64,000 bases of DNA from Pseudomonas sp. CHM02 (GCF_000612585.1 NZ_JFCA01000028.1:39523-103522), one strand, 5' to 3'; shown: positions 33,908-44,075, counted from the first letter of the stretch. The notes: generated by a model not told the origin, from the sequence alone. A program made the numbers and translations.

Positions 33908-35236
33908 TCAGCGCAACATGCCGCTGCCGTAGCCCTTCAGGTTGGCTTTCTTCATCAGGGATTCGTACTGGTGCGAAACGAGGTGCGATTGTACTTGGGA
34001 CATGAAGTCCATCACAACCACGACCACGATCAGCAACGAGGTCCCGCCAAGGTAGAACGGAACGTTTGCTGCAACCACCAGGAACTGGGGCAGCAAGCAC
34101 ACGGCCGTCATATATAGAGCACCGAACAGGGTCAAACGAGTCAGAACACCATCAATGTAGCGCGCAGACTGCTCACCCGGACGGATGCCCGGAATAAAGG
34201 CACCGGACTTCTTCAGGTTTTCCGCTACGTCTTTCGGATTGAACATCAACGCCGTATAGAAGAAGCAGAAGAAAATAATCCCTGCACTAAACAGCAGAAT
34301 ATTCAACGGCTGACCAGGAGCGATCGACTGAGAGAGGTCCTGCAGCCAGCCCATATTTTCAGACTGACCAAACCAGGTACCCAACGAAGCCGGAAACAGC
34401 AAAATGCTGCTCGCGAAAATTGCCGGAATAACACCGGCCATATTCACTTTCAGCGGCAAGTGGCTGGTCTGCGCAGCAAAGACCTTGCGGCCCTGCTGAC
34501 GCTTGGCGTAGTGAACAGCAATACGACGCTGGCCACGCTCAATGAACACCACAAAACCGATTATCGCTACTGCCAGCAAACCGATGGCAACCAGGGCGAA
34601 AATGTTGATATCACCCTGACGCGCAGACTCGAAAGACTGCCCGATCGCTCTCGGAAGACCGGCGACGATACCTGCGAAAATCAACATCGAGATACCGTTG
34701 CCAACACCACGCTCAGTAATCTGCTCACCCAGCCACATCATGAACATCGCACCAGCCACAAATGTGGATACCGCGACGAAATGGAAGCCAAAGTCACCAG
34801 TGAACGCAACGCCCTGCCCTGCCAGGCCAACGGACATGCCGATAGCTTGGACCAGGGCGAGGACGACAGTGCCGTAGCGGGTGTACTGGCTAATCTTGCG
34901 ACGGCCAGCTTCACCTTCCTTCTTCAACTGCTCCAGCTGCGGGCTGACGGCGGTCATCAGTTGCATGATGATCGATGCCGAAATGTACGGCATGATCCCC
35001 AATGCAAAGATGCTCATCCGTTCCAGCGCGCCGCCGGAAAACATGTTGAACAAGCTAAGAATGGTCCCCTCATTCTGTCGAAACAGGTCTGCGAGTCGGT
35101 CCGGGTTGATACCTGGAACCGGGATGTGTGCGCCTATTCGGTAGACGATAATCGCCAGGAACAGAAAACGCAGACGAGCCCAAAGTTCAGACATACCGCC
35201 TTTGCCGAGCGCTGAGAGAGCACCTTGCTTAGCCAT
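33908..35236 (-). CDS. secY: Preprotein translocase subunit SecY
   Basis: This 442-residue inner-membrane channel protein has ten helices. The plug region follows helix 1, and the cytoplasmic loop [20 protein letters not shown] is the SecA/ribosome-binding loop. SecY works with SecE, encoded at 60.7 kb, and SecG elsewhere. Its start follows the rplO stop with no gap. Confidence 0.99.
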
Positions 35237-35674
35237 TTATTCCTCGAACTTGCCGCCAGCTGCTTCGATAGCCGAACGCGCACCTTTGGTGGCGCCGATT
35301 CCCTTGCCGATAGTGACAGCGCGAGTCACTTCACCGGACAGCATGATTTTCACACGCTGTACGTTGACGTTGATCACGTTGGCATCTTTCAGGGTCTGCA
35401 CAGTAACGATGTCGCCTTCCACTTTAGCCAGCTCGGACAGACGCACTTCTGCGCGGTCCATGGCTTTCAGGGATACGAAACCGAACTTAGGCAGGCGACG
35501 ATGCAGCGGCTGTTGACCGCCTTCAAAGCCTGGAGCGATGGTGCCACCGGAGCGGGAGGTTTGACCTTTGTGGCCACGGCCACCAGTCTTACCCAAACCG
35601 CTACCGATACCACGGCCCGGACGATGCTTTTCGCGACGGGAACCCGGCGCTGGACTCAGATCATTGAGCTTCAT
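35237..35674 (-). CDS. rplO: 50S ribosomal protein L15
   Basis: It has 145 residues and opens MKLNDLSPAPGSRREKHRPG. It contains the Gly-rich arm GSGLGKTGGRGHKGQTSRSGG and the conserved RRLPKFGF. It binds 23S rRNA late in assembly of the large subunit. It abuts secY with no intergenic base. Confidence 0.99.
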   Translation of the reverse strand: MKLNDLSPAPGSRREKHRPGRGIGSGLGKTGGRGHKGQTSRSGGTIAPGFEGGQQPLHRRLPKFGFVSLKAMDRAEVRLSELAKVEGDIVTVQTLKDANVINVNVQRVKIMLSGEVTRAVTIGKGIGATKGARSAIEAAGGKFEE

Positions 35675-35677
35675 CGA

Positions 35678-35854
35678 TTAACCCTCTACACGCAGCATGT
35701 AGTAAGCCTTGTTGATCATCCCGCGATTCTCGGGAGTATCCTGGACTTCTACAGTGTGACCTATGCGACGCAGACCCAGACCTTTAACACACAGTTTGTG
35801 GTTAGGGATGCGGCCGGTCATGCTTTTGATCAGCGTTACTTTAACGGTAGCCAT
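35678..35854 (-). CDS. rpmD: 50S ribosomal protein L30
   Basis: This short protein has 58 residues. It opens [20 protein letters not shown], followed by the conserved [22 protein letters not shown]. The start was chosen from the family N-terminus; the gene fits exactly between rpsE and rplO with gaps of 2 and 3 bases. Confidence 0.97.
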
Positions 35855-35856
35855 GA

Positions 35857-36357
35857 TCAGAAGATCTCCTTGACAGTCAGGCCACGCTTGGCAGCGATGG
35901 ACTCAGGAGATTGCATAGCTTTCAAACCTTTGAAAGTGGCGTGAACCACGTTTACCGGGTTAGTCGAGCCGTAGCACTTGGCCAGAACGTTCTGAACGCC
36001 AGCAACTTCGAGGACAGCACGCATAGCGCCGCCAGCGATGATACCGGTACCTTCAGAAGCAGGCTGCATGTACACCTTCGAAGCGCCATGGGCGGACTTC
36101 ATTGCGTACTGCAGGGTGGTGCCGTTCAGATCAACTTGGATCATGTTGCGACGAGCAGCTTCCATTGCCTTCTGGATCGCAGCAGGCACTTCACGTGACT
36201 TGCCACGGCCGAAGCCAACACGCCCTTTACCATCACCCACCACGGTCAACGCGGTGAAAGTGAAGATACGGCCGCCTTTAACGGTTTTGGCTACGCGGTT
36301 AACTTGAACCAGCTTCTCAATGTAGCCTTCGTCGCGCTTTTGGTCGTTATTTGACAT
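35857..36357 (-). CDS. rpsE: 30S ribosomal protein S5
   Basis: It has 166 residues with an N-terminal double-stranded-RNA-binding fold ([20 protein letters not shown], a loop where spectinomycin-resistance changes occur and which looks wild type) and a C-terminal alpha-beta domain. It helps decoding accuracy with S4 and S12. It is part of the spc operon between rplR and rpmD. Confidence 0.99.
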
Positions 36358-36360
36358 AAC

Positions 36361-36711
36361 TTAGAACTCCAGCCCAGCTTCACGAGCAGCATCAGCCAGC
36401 GCTTTAACGCGACCGTGGTACTTGAAGCCAGAGCGGTCGAAAGCCACTTGCGAGACGCCAGCGGCCTTAGCACGCGTAGCGACCAGCTGGCCAACCTTTG
36501 TGGCCGCGTCGATGTTGCCAGTGGCACCATCACGCAGTTCTTTATCCAAAGTCGAGGCGCTTGCCAGGACTTTGTTGCCGTCGGCCGAGATGACCTGGGC
36601 GTAGATGTGCTGCGACGAGCGGAACACGCAGAGACGCACGACTTCGAGTTCGTGCATTTTCAGGCGTGCTTTGCGAGCGCGACGCAGTCGAGTAACTTTT
36701 TTGTCGGTCAT
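36361..36711 (-). CDS. rplR: 50S ribosomal protein L18
   Basis: It has 116 residues, with a basic N-terminal MTDKKVTRLRRARKARLKM and core LCVFRSSQHIYAQVI. It binds 5S rRNA together with L5 and L25 and helps place it in the large subunit. The order rplF-rplR-rpsE is canonical. Confidence 0.99.
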   Translation of the reverse strand: MTDKKVTRLRRARKARLKMHELEVVRLCVFRSSQHIYAQVISADGNKVLASASTLDKELRDGATGNIDAATKVGQLVATRAKAAGVSQVAFDRSGFKYHGRVKALADAAREAGLEF

Positions 36712-36721
36712 TTGCTATGCC

Positions 36722-37255
36722 CTACTTCTTCTTGGCTTCTTTACGACGGACGACTTCGTCCGCGTAGCGCACACCTTTGCCTTTGTACGGCTCTGGTGGA
36801 CGGAAGTCGCGGATCTCAGCGGCCACTTGACCTACCAGCTGCTTGTCGATGCCCTTGATCAGGATATCGGTCTGGCTAGGGGTCTCAGCAGTGATGCCCG
36901 CTGGCAGTTCGTAATCCACAGGGTGCGAGAAGCCAAGGGCCAGGTTCAAAACCGTGCCTTTTGCTTGCGCTTTGTAACCAACACCGACCAGCTGGAGCTT
37001 ACGCTCGAAGCCTTGGCTTACGCCTTGGACCATGTTGTTTACCAACGCACGCGTGGTACCGGCCATTGCGCGAGTTTGTTGATCGCCATTGCGAGCAGCA
37101 AAACGCAGCTCACCAGCTTCTTCAACGATCTCAACGGACGAATGGATGTTCAGTTCAAGAGTACCCTTGGCACCCTTCACCGAAAGCTGTTGGCCTGCGA
37201 ATTTGACTTCGACACCGGCTGGCAGCTTAACGGGGTTCTTAGCGACGCGAGACAT
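36722..37255 (-). CDS. rplF: 50S ribosomal protein L6
   Basis: It has 177 residues in two similar alpha-beta domains and opens MSRVAKNPVKLPAGVEVKF. The signature PEPYKGKGVRYADE near the C-terminus contacts the factor-binding region and is typical of L6. It lies 12 bases after rpsH in the spc operon. Confidence 0.99.
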   Translation of the reverse strand: MSRVAKNPVKLPAGVEVKFAGQQLSVKGAKGTLELNIHSSVEIVEEAGELRFAARNGDQQTRAMAGTTRALVNNMVQGVSQGFERKLQLVGVGYKAQAKGTVLNLALGFSHPVDYELPAGITAETPSQTDILIKGIDKQLVGQVAAEIRDFRPPEPYKGKGVRYADEVVRRKEAKKK

Positions 37256-37267
37256 GCTTATCCCCCC

Positions 37268-37660
37268 TTAGAACACAGTGCAAAGAACTTCGCCGCCGAC
37301 ACCGGCAGCGCGCGCAGCACGATCCGTCATCACACCTTTGTTGGTGGAGACGATAGACACGCCCAGACCGCCACGAACTTTCGGCAGATCTTCAGCGGAC
37401 TTGTACTGACGCAGGCCTGGACGGCTAACGCGCTTCACTTCCTCGATGACCGAACGGCCTTCGAAGTACTTCAGCTCGATGGACAGCAGTGGTTTTGTTT
37501 CGCTGCTGATCTGATAACCCGCAATGTAGCCTTCGTCTTTCAGGACTTTGGCAACAGCTACCTTCAACTTGGAAGATGGCATGCTTACGACGGACTTTTC
37601 AGCCATCTGGGCATTACGGATACGAGTTAGCATGTCCGCTAACGGGTCCTGCATACTCAT
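37268..37660 (-). CDS. rpsH: 30S ribosomal protein S8
   Basis: It has 130 residues and opens MSMQDPLADMLTRIRNAQ. The C-terminal STNKGVMTDRAARAAGVGG forms the helix 21 rRNA contact. In E. coli S8 represses the spc operon by binding near the rplE start. A 208-base gap with a strong hairpin precedes it here. An alternative ATG two codons later is possible. Confidence 0.98.
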   Translation of the reverse strand: MSMQDPLADMLTRIRNAQMAEKSVVSMPSSKLKVAVAKVLKDEGYIAGYQISSETKPLLSIELKYFEGRSVIEEVKRVSRPGLRQYKSAEDLPKVRGGLGVSIVSTNKGVMTDRAARAAGVGGEVLCTVF

Positions 37661-37781
37661 GGGCTAGACGCTCCTAATACAAAAAAATTAGCCTTGCGGC
37701 TACATATGTCGCCGAGAATCTCCGGGCATAGAAAACACGGGCTCAGGCGAGCCGGGTATTCTAGACACACTCCGGAAATGA

Positions 37782-37805
37782 AACAAGCCCCAAAAGGGGC
37801 TTGTT
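37782..37805 (-). terminator. Terminator-like hairpin in the rpsN-rpsH gap
   Basis: A perfect 10-base stem AACAAGCCCC/GGGGCTTGTT has a 4-base loop, and on the minus strand TCATTTC follows. It sits in the middle of the spc operon, so it can only be partial: an attenuator, a processing site or a protein-binding structure. A smaller hairpin (GGCTC/GAGCC) lies at about 37739-37755. Confidence 0.65.
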
Positions 37806-37868
37806 CCAGATTCAAGGTCACCGGTGGTCGTTATCTTGCGATGCCGACCACCTGGACGCTGAAAGTAC

Positions 37869-38174
37869 TTACCAGCTGGCTTTAACCAGACCTGGTACGT
37901 CACCACGCATTGCCGCTTCACGCAGTTTGTTACGGCCGAGGCCGAACTTGCGGTAAACGCCGTGTGGACGACCGGTCAGGCGGCAGCGGTTACGCATGCG
38001 CGAAGCGCTTGCGTCACGTGGCTGCTTCTGCAGGGCAACTGTAGCTTCCCAACGCGCTTCTGGACTTGCGTTCAGATCAACGATGATTGCTTTCAGTGCT
38101 GCACGCTTCTTGGCGTACTTGGCAACCGTGAGCTGACGTTTCAGCTCGCGGTTTTTCATGCTCATCTTGGCCAT
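37869..38174 (-). CDS. rpsN: 30S ribosomal protein S14 (zinc-free form)
   Basis: It has 101 residues and opens MAKMSMKNRELKRQLTVAKY. It lacks the CxxC-x-CxxC zinc ribbon of the short form, so this is the C- version. The conserved tail is GRPHGVYRKFGLGRNKLRE. The ATG at 38174 was chosen over an upstream in-frame start. A long gap to rpsH follows. Confidence 0.98.
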   Translation of the reverse strand: MAKMSMKNRELKRQLTVAKYAKKRAALKAIIVDLNASPEARWEATVALQKQPRDASASRMRNRCRLTGRPHGVYRKFGLGRNKLREAAMRGDVPGLVKASW

Positions 38175-38187
38175 GGTCCTACTCCAA

Positions 38188-38727
38188 TCAGTTGCGGAAC
38201 GGGAATTTGAAAGCACGCAACAGGGCGCGACCTTCATCATCGTTCTTGGCAGTGGTGGTCAGGGTGATGTCCAGACCGCGGAGAGCATCGATCTTGTCGT
38301 AGTCGATTTCCGGGAAGATGATCTGCTCTTTCACGCCCATGCTGTAGTTACCACGACCATCGAAGGACTTGGCATTCAGGCCGCGGAAGTCGCGAACCCG
38401 AGGCAGGGAGATCGACAGCAGACGATCCAGGAATTCGTACATACGCTCACGGCGCAGAGTCACTTTGACGCCGATCGGCCAACCTTCACGGACTTTAAAG
38501 CCAGCGATGGATTTCCGAGCGTAAGTCACAACGACTTTCTGACCGGTGATCTTTTCCAGGTCAGCAACAGCGTGCTCGATGACTTTTTTGTCGCCGATCG
38601 CTTCGCCCAGACCCATGTTCAGGGTGATTTTGGTGACGCGCGGAACTTCCATCACGTTCCCGAGCTTAAGTTCTTCCTTAAGCTTGGGGGCGATTTCCTT
38701 CCGGTAAATCTCTTGTAGTCGTGCCAT
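38188..38727 (-). CDS. rplE: 50S ribosomal protein L5
   Basis: It has 179 residues and opens MARLQEIYRKEIAPKLKEEL. The P-site loop segment VTYARKSIAGFKVREGWPIG and the terminal LLRAFKFPFRN are conserved. It binds 5S rRNA and contacts P-site tRNA. Its mRNA start region is where S8 acts on the spc operon in E. coli. Confidence 0.99.
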   Translation of the reverse strand: MARLQEIYRKEIAPKLKEELKLGNVMEVPRVTKITLNMGLGEAIGDKKVIEHAVADLEKITGQKVVVTYARKSIAGFKVREGWPIGVKVTLRRERMYEFLDRLLSISLPRVRDFRGLNAKSFDGRGNYSMGVKEQIIFPEIDYDKIDALRGLDITLTTTAKNDDEGRALLRAFKFPFRN

Positions 38728-38749
38728 GGTCTTATCTACCTAGCAGTGT

Positions 38750-39064
38750 TCAAGCATCAACCGCTTTTTGGGTCGACTTGAAGACACGAATTTTCTTACC
38801 GTCTTCTACTTTGAAACCAACGCGGTCAGCCTTGTTGGTTTCGCCGTTGAAGATGGCGACGTTAGAAGCGTGCAGTGGCGCTTCTTTCTCGACGATACCG
38901 CCCTGTACGCCCGACATCGGGTTAGGCTTGGTATGACGCTTGACCAGGTTCAGACCACCAACGACCAGACGGTCGTCAGCGAGAACCTTCAGCACCTTAC
39001 CGCGCTTACCTTTGTCTTTGCCGGCGATCACGATGATCTCGTCGTCACGACGAATCTTTTGCAT
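38750..39064 (-). CDS. rplX: 50S ribosomal protein L24
   Basis: It has 104 residues with an N-terminal KOW motif in MQKIRRDDEIIVIAGKDKGKRGKV. L24 starts large-subunit assembly by binding the 5' end of 23S rRNA. It is encoded between rplN and rplE as expected. Confidence 0.99.
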   Translation of the reverse strand: MQKIRRDDEIIVIAGKDKGKRGKVLKVLADDRLVVGGLNLVKRHTKPNPMSGVQGGIVEKEAPLHASNVAIFNGETNKADRVGFKVEDGKKIRVFKSTQKAVDA

Positions 39065-39075
39065 GTCGGATCTCC

Positions 39076-39444
39076 TTACAGCACTTCTGGGGCGAGCGAG
39101 ACGATCTTCATGAACTTCTCAGTACGAAGTTCACGGGTCACTGGCCCAAAGATACGGGTGCCGATCGGCTCTTGCTTGTTGTTCAGAAGAACAGCAGCGT
39201 TGCCATCAAAGCGGATAATGGAGCCATCTGCACGGCGTACGCCGTGACGAGTGCGGACTACAACAGCAGTCATCACTTGGCCTTTTTTCACCTTACCGCG
39301 AGGAATTGCTTCCTTCACGGTAACTTTGATGATGTCACCGATACCAGCGTAACGACGATGGGAGCCACCCAGCACCTTGATGCACATAACACGGCGAGCG
39401 CCGCTGTTATCGGCCACATCGAGCATGGATTGAGTCTGAATCAT
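39076..39444 (-). CDS. rplN: 50S ribosomal protein L14
   Basis: It has 122 residues and opens MIQTQSMLDVADNSGARRVM, with the conserved VVVRTRHGVRRADGS and the C-terminal VTRELRTEKFMKIVSLAPEVL region. It forms inter-subunit bridges with 16S rRNA. It begins the spc operon in the canonical order. Confidence 0.99.
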   Translation of the reverse strand: MIQTQSMLDVADNSGARRVMCIKVLGGSHRRYAGIGDIIKVTVKEAIPRGKVKKGQVMTAVVVRTRHGVRRADGSIIRFDGNAAVLLNNKQEPIGTRIFGPVTRELRTEKFMKIVSLAPEVL

Positions 39445-39467
39445 ATAATTTCTCCGACCCCTAGTCC

Positions 39468-39734
39468 TTAGACTTCCACAGCGCGTTCGAGAACATCAAC
39501 CAGTGCCCAAGACTTGGTCTTGGCCAGCGGACGAGTTTCACGAATAGTGACTTTGTCGCCGATGTGGCACTGATTGGTTTCGTCGTGCGCGTGCAGCTTA
39601 GTCGAACGCTTAACATATTTACCGTAGATCGGGTGCTTAACGCGACGCTCGATCAGAACGGTGATGGTTTTGTCCATCTTGTCGCTGACAACACGGCCAG
39701 TCAGCGTACGGACAGTCTTTTCGGCTTCAGCCAT
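39468..39734 (-). CDS. rpsQ: 30S ribosomal protein S17
   Basis: It has 88 residues with an OB-fold. It opens MAEAEKTVRTLTGRVVSDKM and includes KTITVLIERRVKHPIYGKY. The ATG at 39734 was chosen; an ATA-preceded start two codons upstream is not needed. It is the last gene of the S10 operon and starts 2 bases after the rpmC stop. Confidence 0.98.
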   Translation of the reverse strand: MAEAEKTVRTLTGRVVSDKMDKTITVLIERRVKHPIYGKYVKRSTKLHAHDETNQCHIGDKVTIRETRPLAKTKSWALVDVLERAVEV

Positions 39735-39736
39735 GA

Positions 39737-39928
39737 TCACTTACCTGCCTGCTGGTTGAGCACAGTCTTCACGCGAGCGATGTCACGCTTAACTTGCGAG
39801 AGCAGATGAGACTGCCCCAACTGGCCAGTTGCTTTCTGCATACGCAGATTGAACTGGTCGCGCAGCAGGCCGAGCAGTTGCTCGTTCAGCTGCTGTGCGG
39901 ATTTTTCACGAAGTTCATTCGCTTTCAT
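39737..39928 (-). CDS. rpmC: 50S ribosomal protein L29
   Basis: This two-helix protein has 63 residues and opens [20 protein letters not shown]. It sits at the tunnel exit next to L23. Its start overlaps the last base of the rplP stop (TGATG), which suggests translational coupling. Confidence 0.98.
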
Positions 39929-40341
39929 CACATCACCGTCCGTTTAACAAAGGAGGTGGCGAGCGGCAGCTTTGCAGCAGCCAGGGCGAAAGCCTCACGC
40001 GCCAGCTCTTCAGAAACACCCTCGATTTCATACAGGACTTTGCCTGGCTGAATCTGGGCTACCCAGTATTCCACGTTACCCTTACCTTTACCCATACGAA
40101 CCTCGAGAGGTTTTTTGGAGATCGGCTTGTCCGGGAATACACGGATCCAGATCTTGCCGCCACGTTTTACGTGACGGGTCAGAGCACGACGCGCTGACTC
40201 GATCTGACGAGCGGTGAGACGACCACGAGCTACAGACTTCAGCGCGAACTCGCCGAAGCTGACTTTGCTACCGCGCTGAGCCAGACCACGGTTGTGGCCT
40301 GTCATCTGCTTGCGGAACTTCGTACGCTTAGGTTGCAACAT
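39928..40341 (-). CDS. rplP: 50S ribosomal protein L16
   Basis: It has 137 residues and opens [20 protein letters not shown]. It contains the Arg that is hydroxylated by YcfD/RoxA-type enzymes in other bacteria (region [19 protein letters not shown]). It supports the A-site tRNA and late subunit assembly. Confidence 0.99.
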
Positions 40342-40353
40342 TTGGCGTACCCC

Positions 40354-41040
40354 TTACTTAGCAGCTTTTTTACGAGGCGCTGGTGCTTGTGGTTTCAGTT
40401 CTTCTTGGCGACCACCAATTACTTCGCCTTTGAAGATCCAAACCTTTACACCGATCACACCGTAAGTGGTGTGAGCTTCGTAGTTGGCATAGTCGATGTC
40501 GGCACGCAGGGTGTGCAGTGGCACACGACCTTCGCGATACCATTCAGTACGTGCGATTTCAGCACCGCCGAGACGACCGCTCACTTGGATTTTGATGCCT
40601 TTGGCACCAATGCGCATGGCGTTCTGTACGGCGCGCTTCATAGCGCGACGGAACATTACGCGACGCTCCAGCTGCTGAGCTACGCTCTGCGCAACCAGCA
40701 TACCGTCGAGCTCCGGCTTGCGGATCTCTTCGATATTGATGTGCACAGGCACACCCATTTGCTTGGTCAGGTCCTGACGCAGTTTCTCAACATCTTCACC
40801 TTTCTTCCCGATAACGATACCTGGACGAGCGGTGTGGATGGTGATACGTGCAGTTTGGGCCGGACGATGGATATCGATACGGCTTACGGACGCGCTTTTT
40901 AGTTTGTCTTGGAGATACTCACGCACCTTCAGATCAGCGAACAAGTAGTCCGCATAAGTCCGACCGTCTGCGTACCAGACGGAGGTGTGCTCCTTGACGA
41001 TTCCCAGGCGAATGCCAATGGGATGTACTTTCTGACCCAT
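40354..41040 (-). CDS. rpsC: 30S ribosomal protein S3
   Basis: It has 228 residues with an N-terminal KH domain ([18 protein letters not shown] in the GxxG region) and a C-terminal domain ending in a Pro/Lys tail ([10 protein letters not shown]). It lines the mRNA entry channel. The ATG at 41040 ([13 protein letters not shown]) is the family start; an upstream in-frame start inside rplV is rejected. Confidence 0.99.
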
Positions 41041-41053
41041 CTCTTCGACTCCG

Positions 41054-41386
41054 TTACTTGTCAGCAACCTTGACAGTGATATGGCAAGACCGCTTGACGA
41101 TGCGATCAGCACGGCCTTTGGCACGTGGCATGATGCGCTTCAGCGAACGCCCTTCGTTGACGAAAACGGTGCTGACCTTCAGGTCATCAACGTCTGCGCC
41201 TTCGTTATGCTCGGCGTTGGCTACGGCCGACTCCAGCACTTTCTTCATGATCTCGGCGGCTTTCTTACTGCTGAAAGCCAACAGGTTGAGCGCTTCGCCC
41301 ACCTTCTTCCCGCGGATCTGGTCGGCGACCAAGCGGGCTTTCTGGGCGGAGATTCGAGCGCCCGACAACTTAGCGGCTACTTCCAT
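41054..41386 (-). CDS. rplV: 50S ribosomal protein L22
   Basis: It has 110 residues and opens [20 protein letters not shown]. It ends with the long hairpin tip region [19 protein letters not shown] that lines the exit tunnel, where macrolide-resistance changes occur; the tip looks normal. Confidence 0.99.
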
Positions 41387-41397
41387 TTCCTTACCCC

Positions 41398-41673
41398 TTA
41401 ACGCTTGGCTTTCTTGTCTGCCACGTGCCCACGATAAGTGCGGGTACCGGCAAACTCGCCTAGTTTGTGGCCGACCATGTCTTCGTTAACGAGAACTGGG
41501 ACGTGTTGACGACCGTTGTGTACTGCGATGGTCAGACCGACCATTTGTGGCAGGATCATCGAACGACGCGACCAGGTCTTAACTGGTTTGCGATCGTTCT
41601 TTTCCGCCGCCACTTCGATCTTCTTCAGTAGGTGAAGATCAATAAAAGGACCTTTTTTCAGAGAACGTGGCAC
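41398..41673 (-). CDS. rpsS: 30S ribosomal protein S19
   Basis: It has 91 residues and opens [20 protein letters not shown], with conserved [14 protein letters not shown] and [15 protein letters not shown]. It forms the head of the small subunit with S13. Confidence 0.99.
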
Positions 41674-41689
41674 TGTCGTATCCCTCTAT

Positions 41690-42514
41690 TTACTTGCGAC
41701 GACGGACGATCATTTTGTCGGTACGCTTATTACCACGAGTCTTCGCGCCCTTAGTCGGGAAGCCCCATGGCGATACCGGATGACGACCACCAGAGGTACG
41801 ACCTTCACCACCACCGTGTGGGTGGTCAACCGGGTTCATGGCAACACCACGAACGGTTGGGCGAACGCCACGCCAGCGTTTGGCACCAGCTTTACCCAGC
41901 GAACGCAGGCTGTGCTCGGAGTTCGAGACTTCACCTAGGGTCGCGCGGCATTCAGCCAGCACTTTACGCATCTCACCAGAACGCAGACGCAGGGTCACGT
42001 AGACACCTTCACGAGCGATCAGCTGAGCCGAAGCACCAGCGGAACGAGCGATTTGCGCGCCTTTACCTGGCTTCAATTCGATGCCGTGTACGGTGCTACC
42101 AACTGGAATGTTGCGCAGTTGCAGAGCGTTGCCCGGCTTGATCGGTGCCAGGGCACCTGCGATCAGCTGGTCGCCAGCGCTCACGCCTTTAGGGGCGATG
42201 ATGTAGCGACGCTCGCCATCTGCGTACAGCAGCAGAGCGATGTGAGCAGTACGGTTTGGATCGTATTCGATACGCTCGACAGTGGCAGCGATGCCATCTT
42301 TGTCGTTGCGACGGAAGTCGACCAGACGATAATGCTGCTTATGGCCACCACCAATGTGACGAGTGGTAATACGACCATTGTTGTTACGACCACCAGACTT
42401 CGATTTCTTCTCGAGCAGCGGTGCGTGAGGAGCGCCTTTATGCAGCTCCTGGTTGACCACCTTGACCACAAAACGGCGGCCAGGGGAAGTCGGTTTGCAT
42501 TTAACGATTGCCAT
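41690..42514 (-). CDS. rplB: 50S ribosomal protein L2
   Basis: It has 274 residues with an OB-fold, an SH3-like domain, and the C-terminal [19 protein letters not shown] loop with the conserved His near the peptidyl transferase centre. It opens [20 protein letters not shown]. It is essential for subunit joining. Confidence 0.99.
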
Positions 42515-42528
42515 GATGCACCCCTTCC

Positions 42529-42828
42529 TTACTCAGCACTGCTGCTGAAATCGAGATCTTGGCCTGGCTGAAGGGAGATAACTGCCTTCTTCCAGTCATT
42601 ACGCTTGCCCAGACCGCGAGCAGTGCGCTTGCTCTTACCCAGAACATTCAGGGTAGTAACACGCTCTACTTTCACGCTGAACAGGCTTTCGACGGCCTTC
42701 TTGATTTCCAGCTTGGTTGCGTCAGTTGCAACCTTGAAAACGAACTGGCCTTTCTTGTCAGCCAGAACCGTAGCCTTTTCGGAAACGTGCGGGCCAAGCA
42801 GAACTTTAAATACGCGTTCCTGGTTCAT
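42529..42828 (-). CDS. rplW: 50S ribosomal protein L23
   Basis: It has 99 residues and opens [20 protein letters not shown]. It forms the docking site for trigger factor and signal recognition particle at the exit tunnel. Its start overlaps the rplD stop by 4 bases (ATGA). Confidence 0.99.
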
Positions 42829-43427
42829 CCCAGCAGCTCCTCGAATTTCTTCACGGCCGACACGGTGATCAACACCTTGTCGTATGCGATCAGACTAACT
42901 GGATCGGAACCTTGCACGTCACGTACATCAACGTGTGGCAGGTTGCGAGCAGCCAGGTACAGGTTCTGATCAACAGCTTCAGACACGATCAAAACGTCGG
43001 TCAGGCTCATGTTGTTCAGTTTGCCCAGCAGATCTTTGGTTTTTGGACTTTCAACAGCGAAGTCCTGAACCACCACCAGACGATCAGTACGCACGAGTTC
43101 AGCAAGGATGGAGCGCAGTGCTGCGCGGTACATCTTCTTGTTGAGCTTCTGAGAATGATCCTGTGGACGAGCTGCGAAAGTGGTACCGCCGCCGCGCCAG
43201 ATTGGGCTACGGATAGTACCGGCACGAGCACGGCCAGTACCTTTCTGACGCCAAGGGCGCTTACCGCCACCACGAACGTCGGAACGGGTCTTTTGCTGCT
43301 TGCTACCTTGACGGCCGCCGGCCATGTAGGCCACGACTGCTTGGTGAACCAGCGTCTCGTTGAATTCGCCGCCAAATGTCAGTTCGGAAACTTCGATCGC
43401 TTGAGCGTCATTTACATTTAATTGCAT
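42825..43427 (-). CDS. rplD: 50S ribosomal protein L4
   Basis: It has 200 residues. It opens [20 protein letters not shown] and contains the tunnel loop [20 protein letters not shown]. In E. coli L4 represses the S10 operon through a long leader, which is not present here (the rpsJ leader is too short). Confidence 0.99.
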
Positions 43428-43439
43428 GTCAGCTTCCCC

Positions 43440-44075
43440 TTAACCGCGAGCCTTGGCCGCTGGACGTACAACCAGGTTGCCGCCAGTAGCGCCAGGAACA
43501 GCACCCTTGACCAACAACAGATTGCGTTCAGCGTCGACGCGCACTACTTCGAGGGACTGCACGGTCACGCGCTCAGCGCCCATATGACCGGACATTTTTT
43601 TGCCCTTGAATACACGACCAGGAGTCTGGCACTGGCCAATAGAGCCCGGGACGCGGTGGGAAACGGAGTTACCGTGAGTGTTGTCTTGGCCACGGAAATT
43701 CCAACGCTTGATCGTACCCTGGAAGCCTTTACCCTTGGACTGACCGGTTACATCAACCAGTTGACCAGCGGCGAAGATTTCAGCGTTGATCAGATCGCCA
43801 GCCTGGTAGTCGCCGTCTTCGAGACGGAACTCCATGACAGTGCGACCAGCTGCAACGTTTGCTTTAGCGAAGTGACCTGCTTGAGCAGCAGTCACGCGCG
43901 AAGCACGACGCTCGCCGACAGTGACTTGCACTGCACGATAGCCATCGGTTTCTTCAGTTTTGAACTGGGTGACGCGATTCGGCTCGATCTCAATGACCGT
44001 GACCGGAATGGAGACACCTTCTTCGGTGAAAATACGGGTCATACCGCATTTACGACCGACTACACCAATAGTCAT
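43440..44075 (-). CDS. rplC: 50S ribosomal protein L3
   Basis: It has 211 residues and opens MTIGVVGRKCGMTRIFTEEG. It contains the Gln in the GQCQTPGRVFKGKKMSGHMG segment that is methylated by PrmB in E. coli. It reaches the peptidyl transferase centre. The ATG at 44075 was chosen from the family N-terminus; 12 upstream in-frame residues are not part of L3. Confidence 0.98.
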   Translation of the reverse strand: MTIGVVGRKCGMTRIFTEEGVSIPVTVIEIEPNRVTQFKTEETDGYRAVQVTVGERRASRVTAAQAGHFAKANVAAGRTVMEFRLEDGDYQAGDLINAEIFAAGQLVDVTGQSKGKGFQGTIKRWNFRGQDNTHGNSVSHRVPGSIGQCQTPGRVFKGKKMSGHMGAERVTVQSLEVVRVDAERNLLLVKGAVPGATGGNLVVRPAAKARG

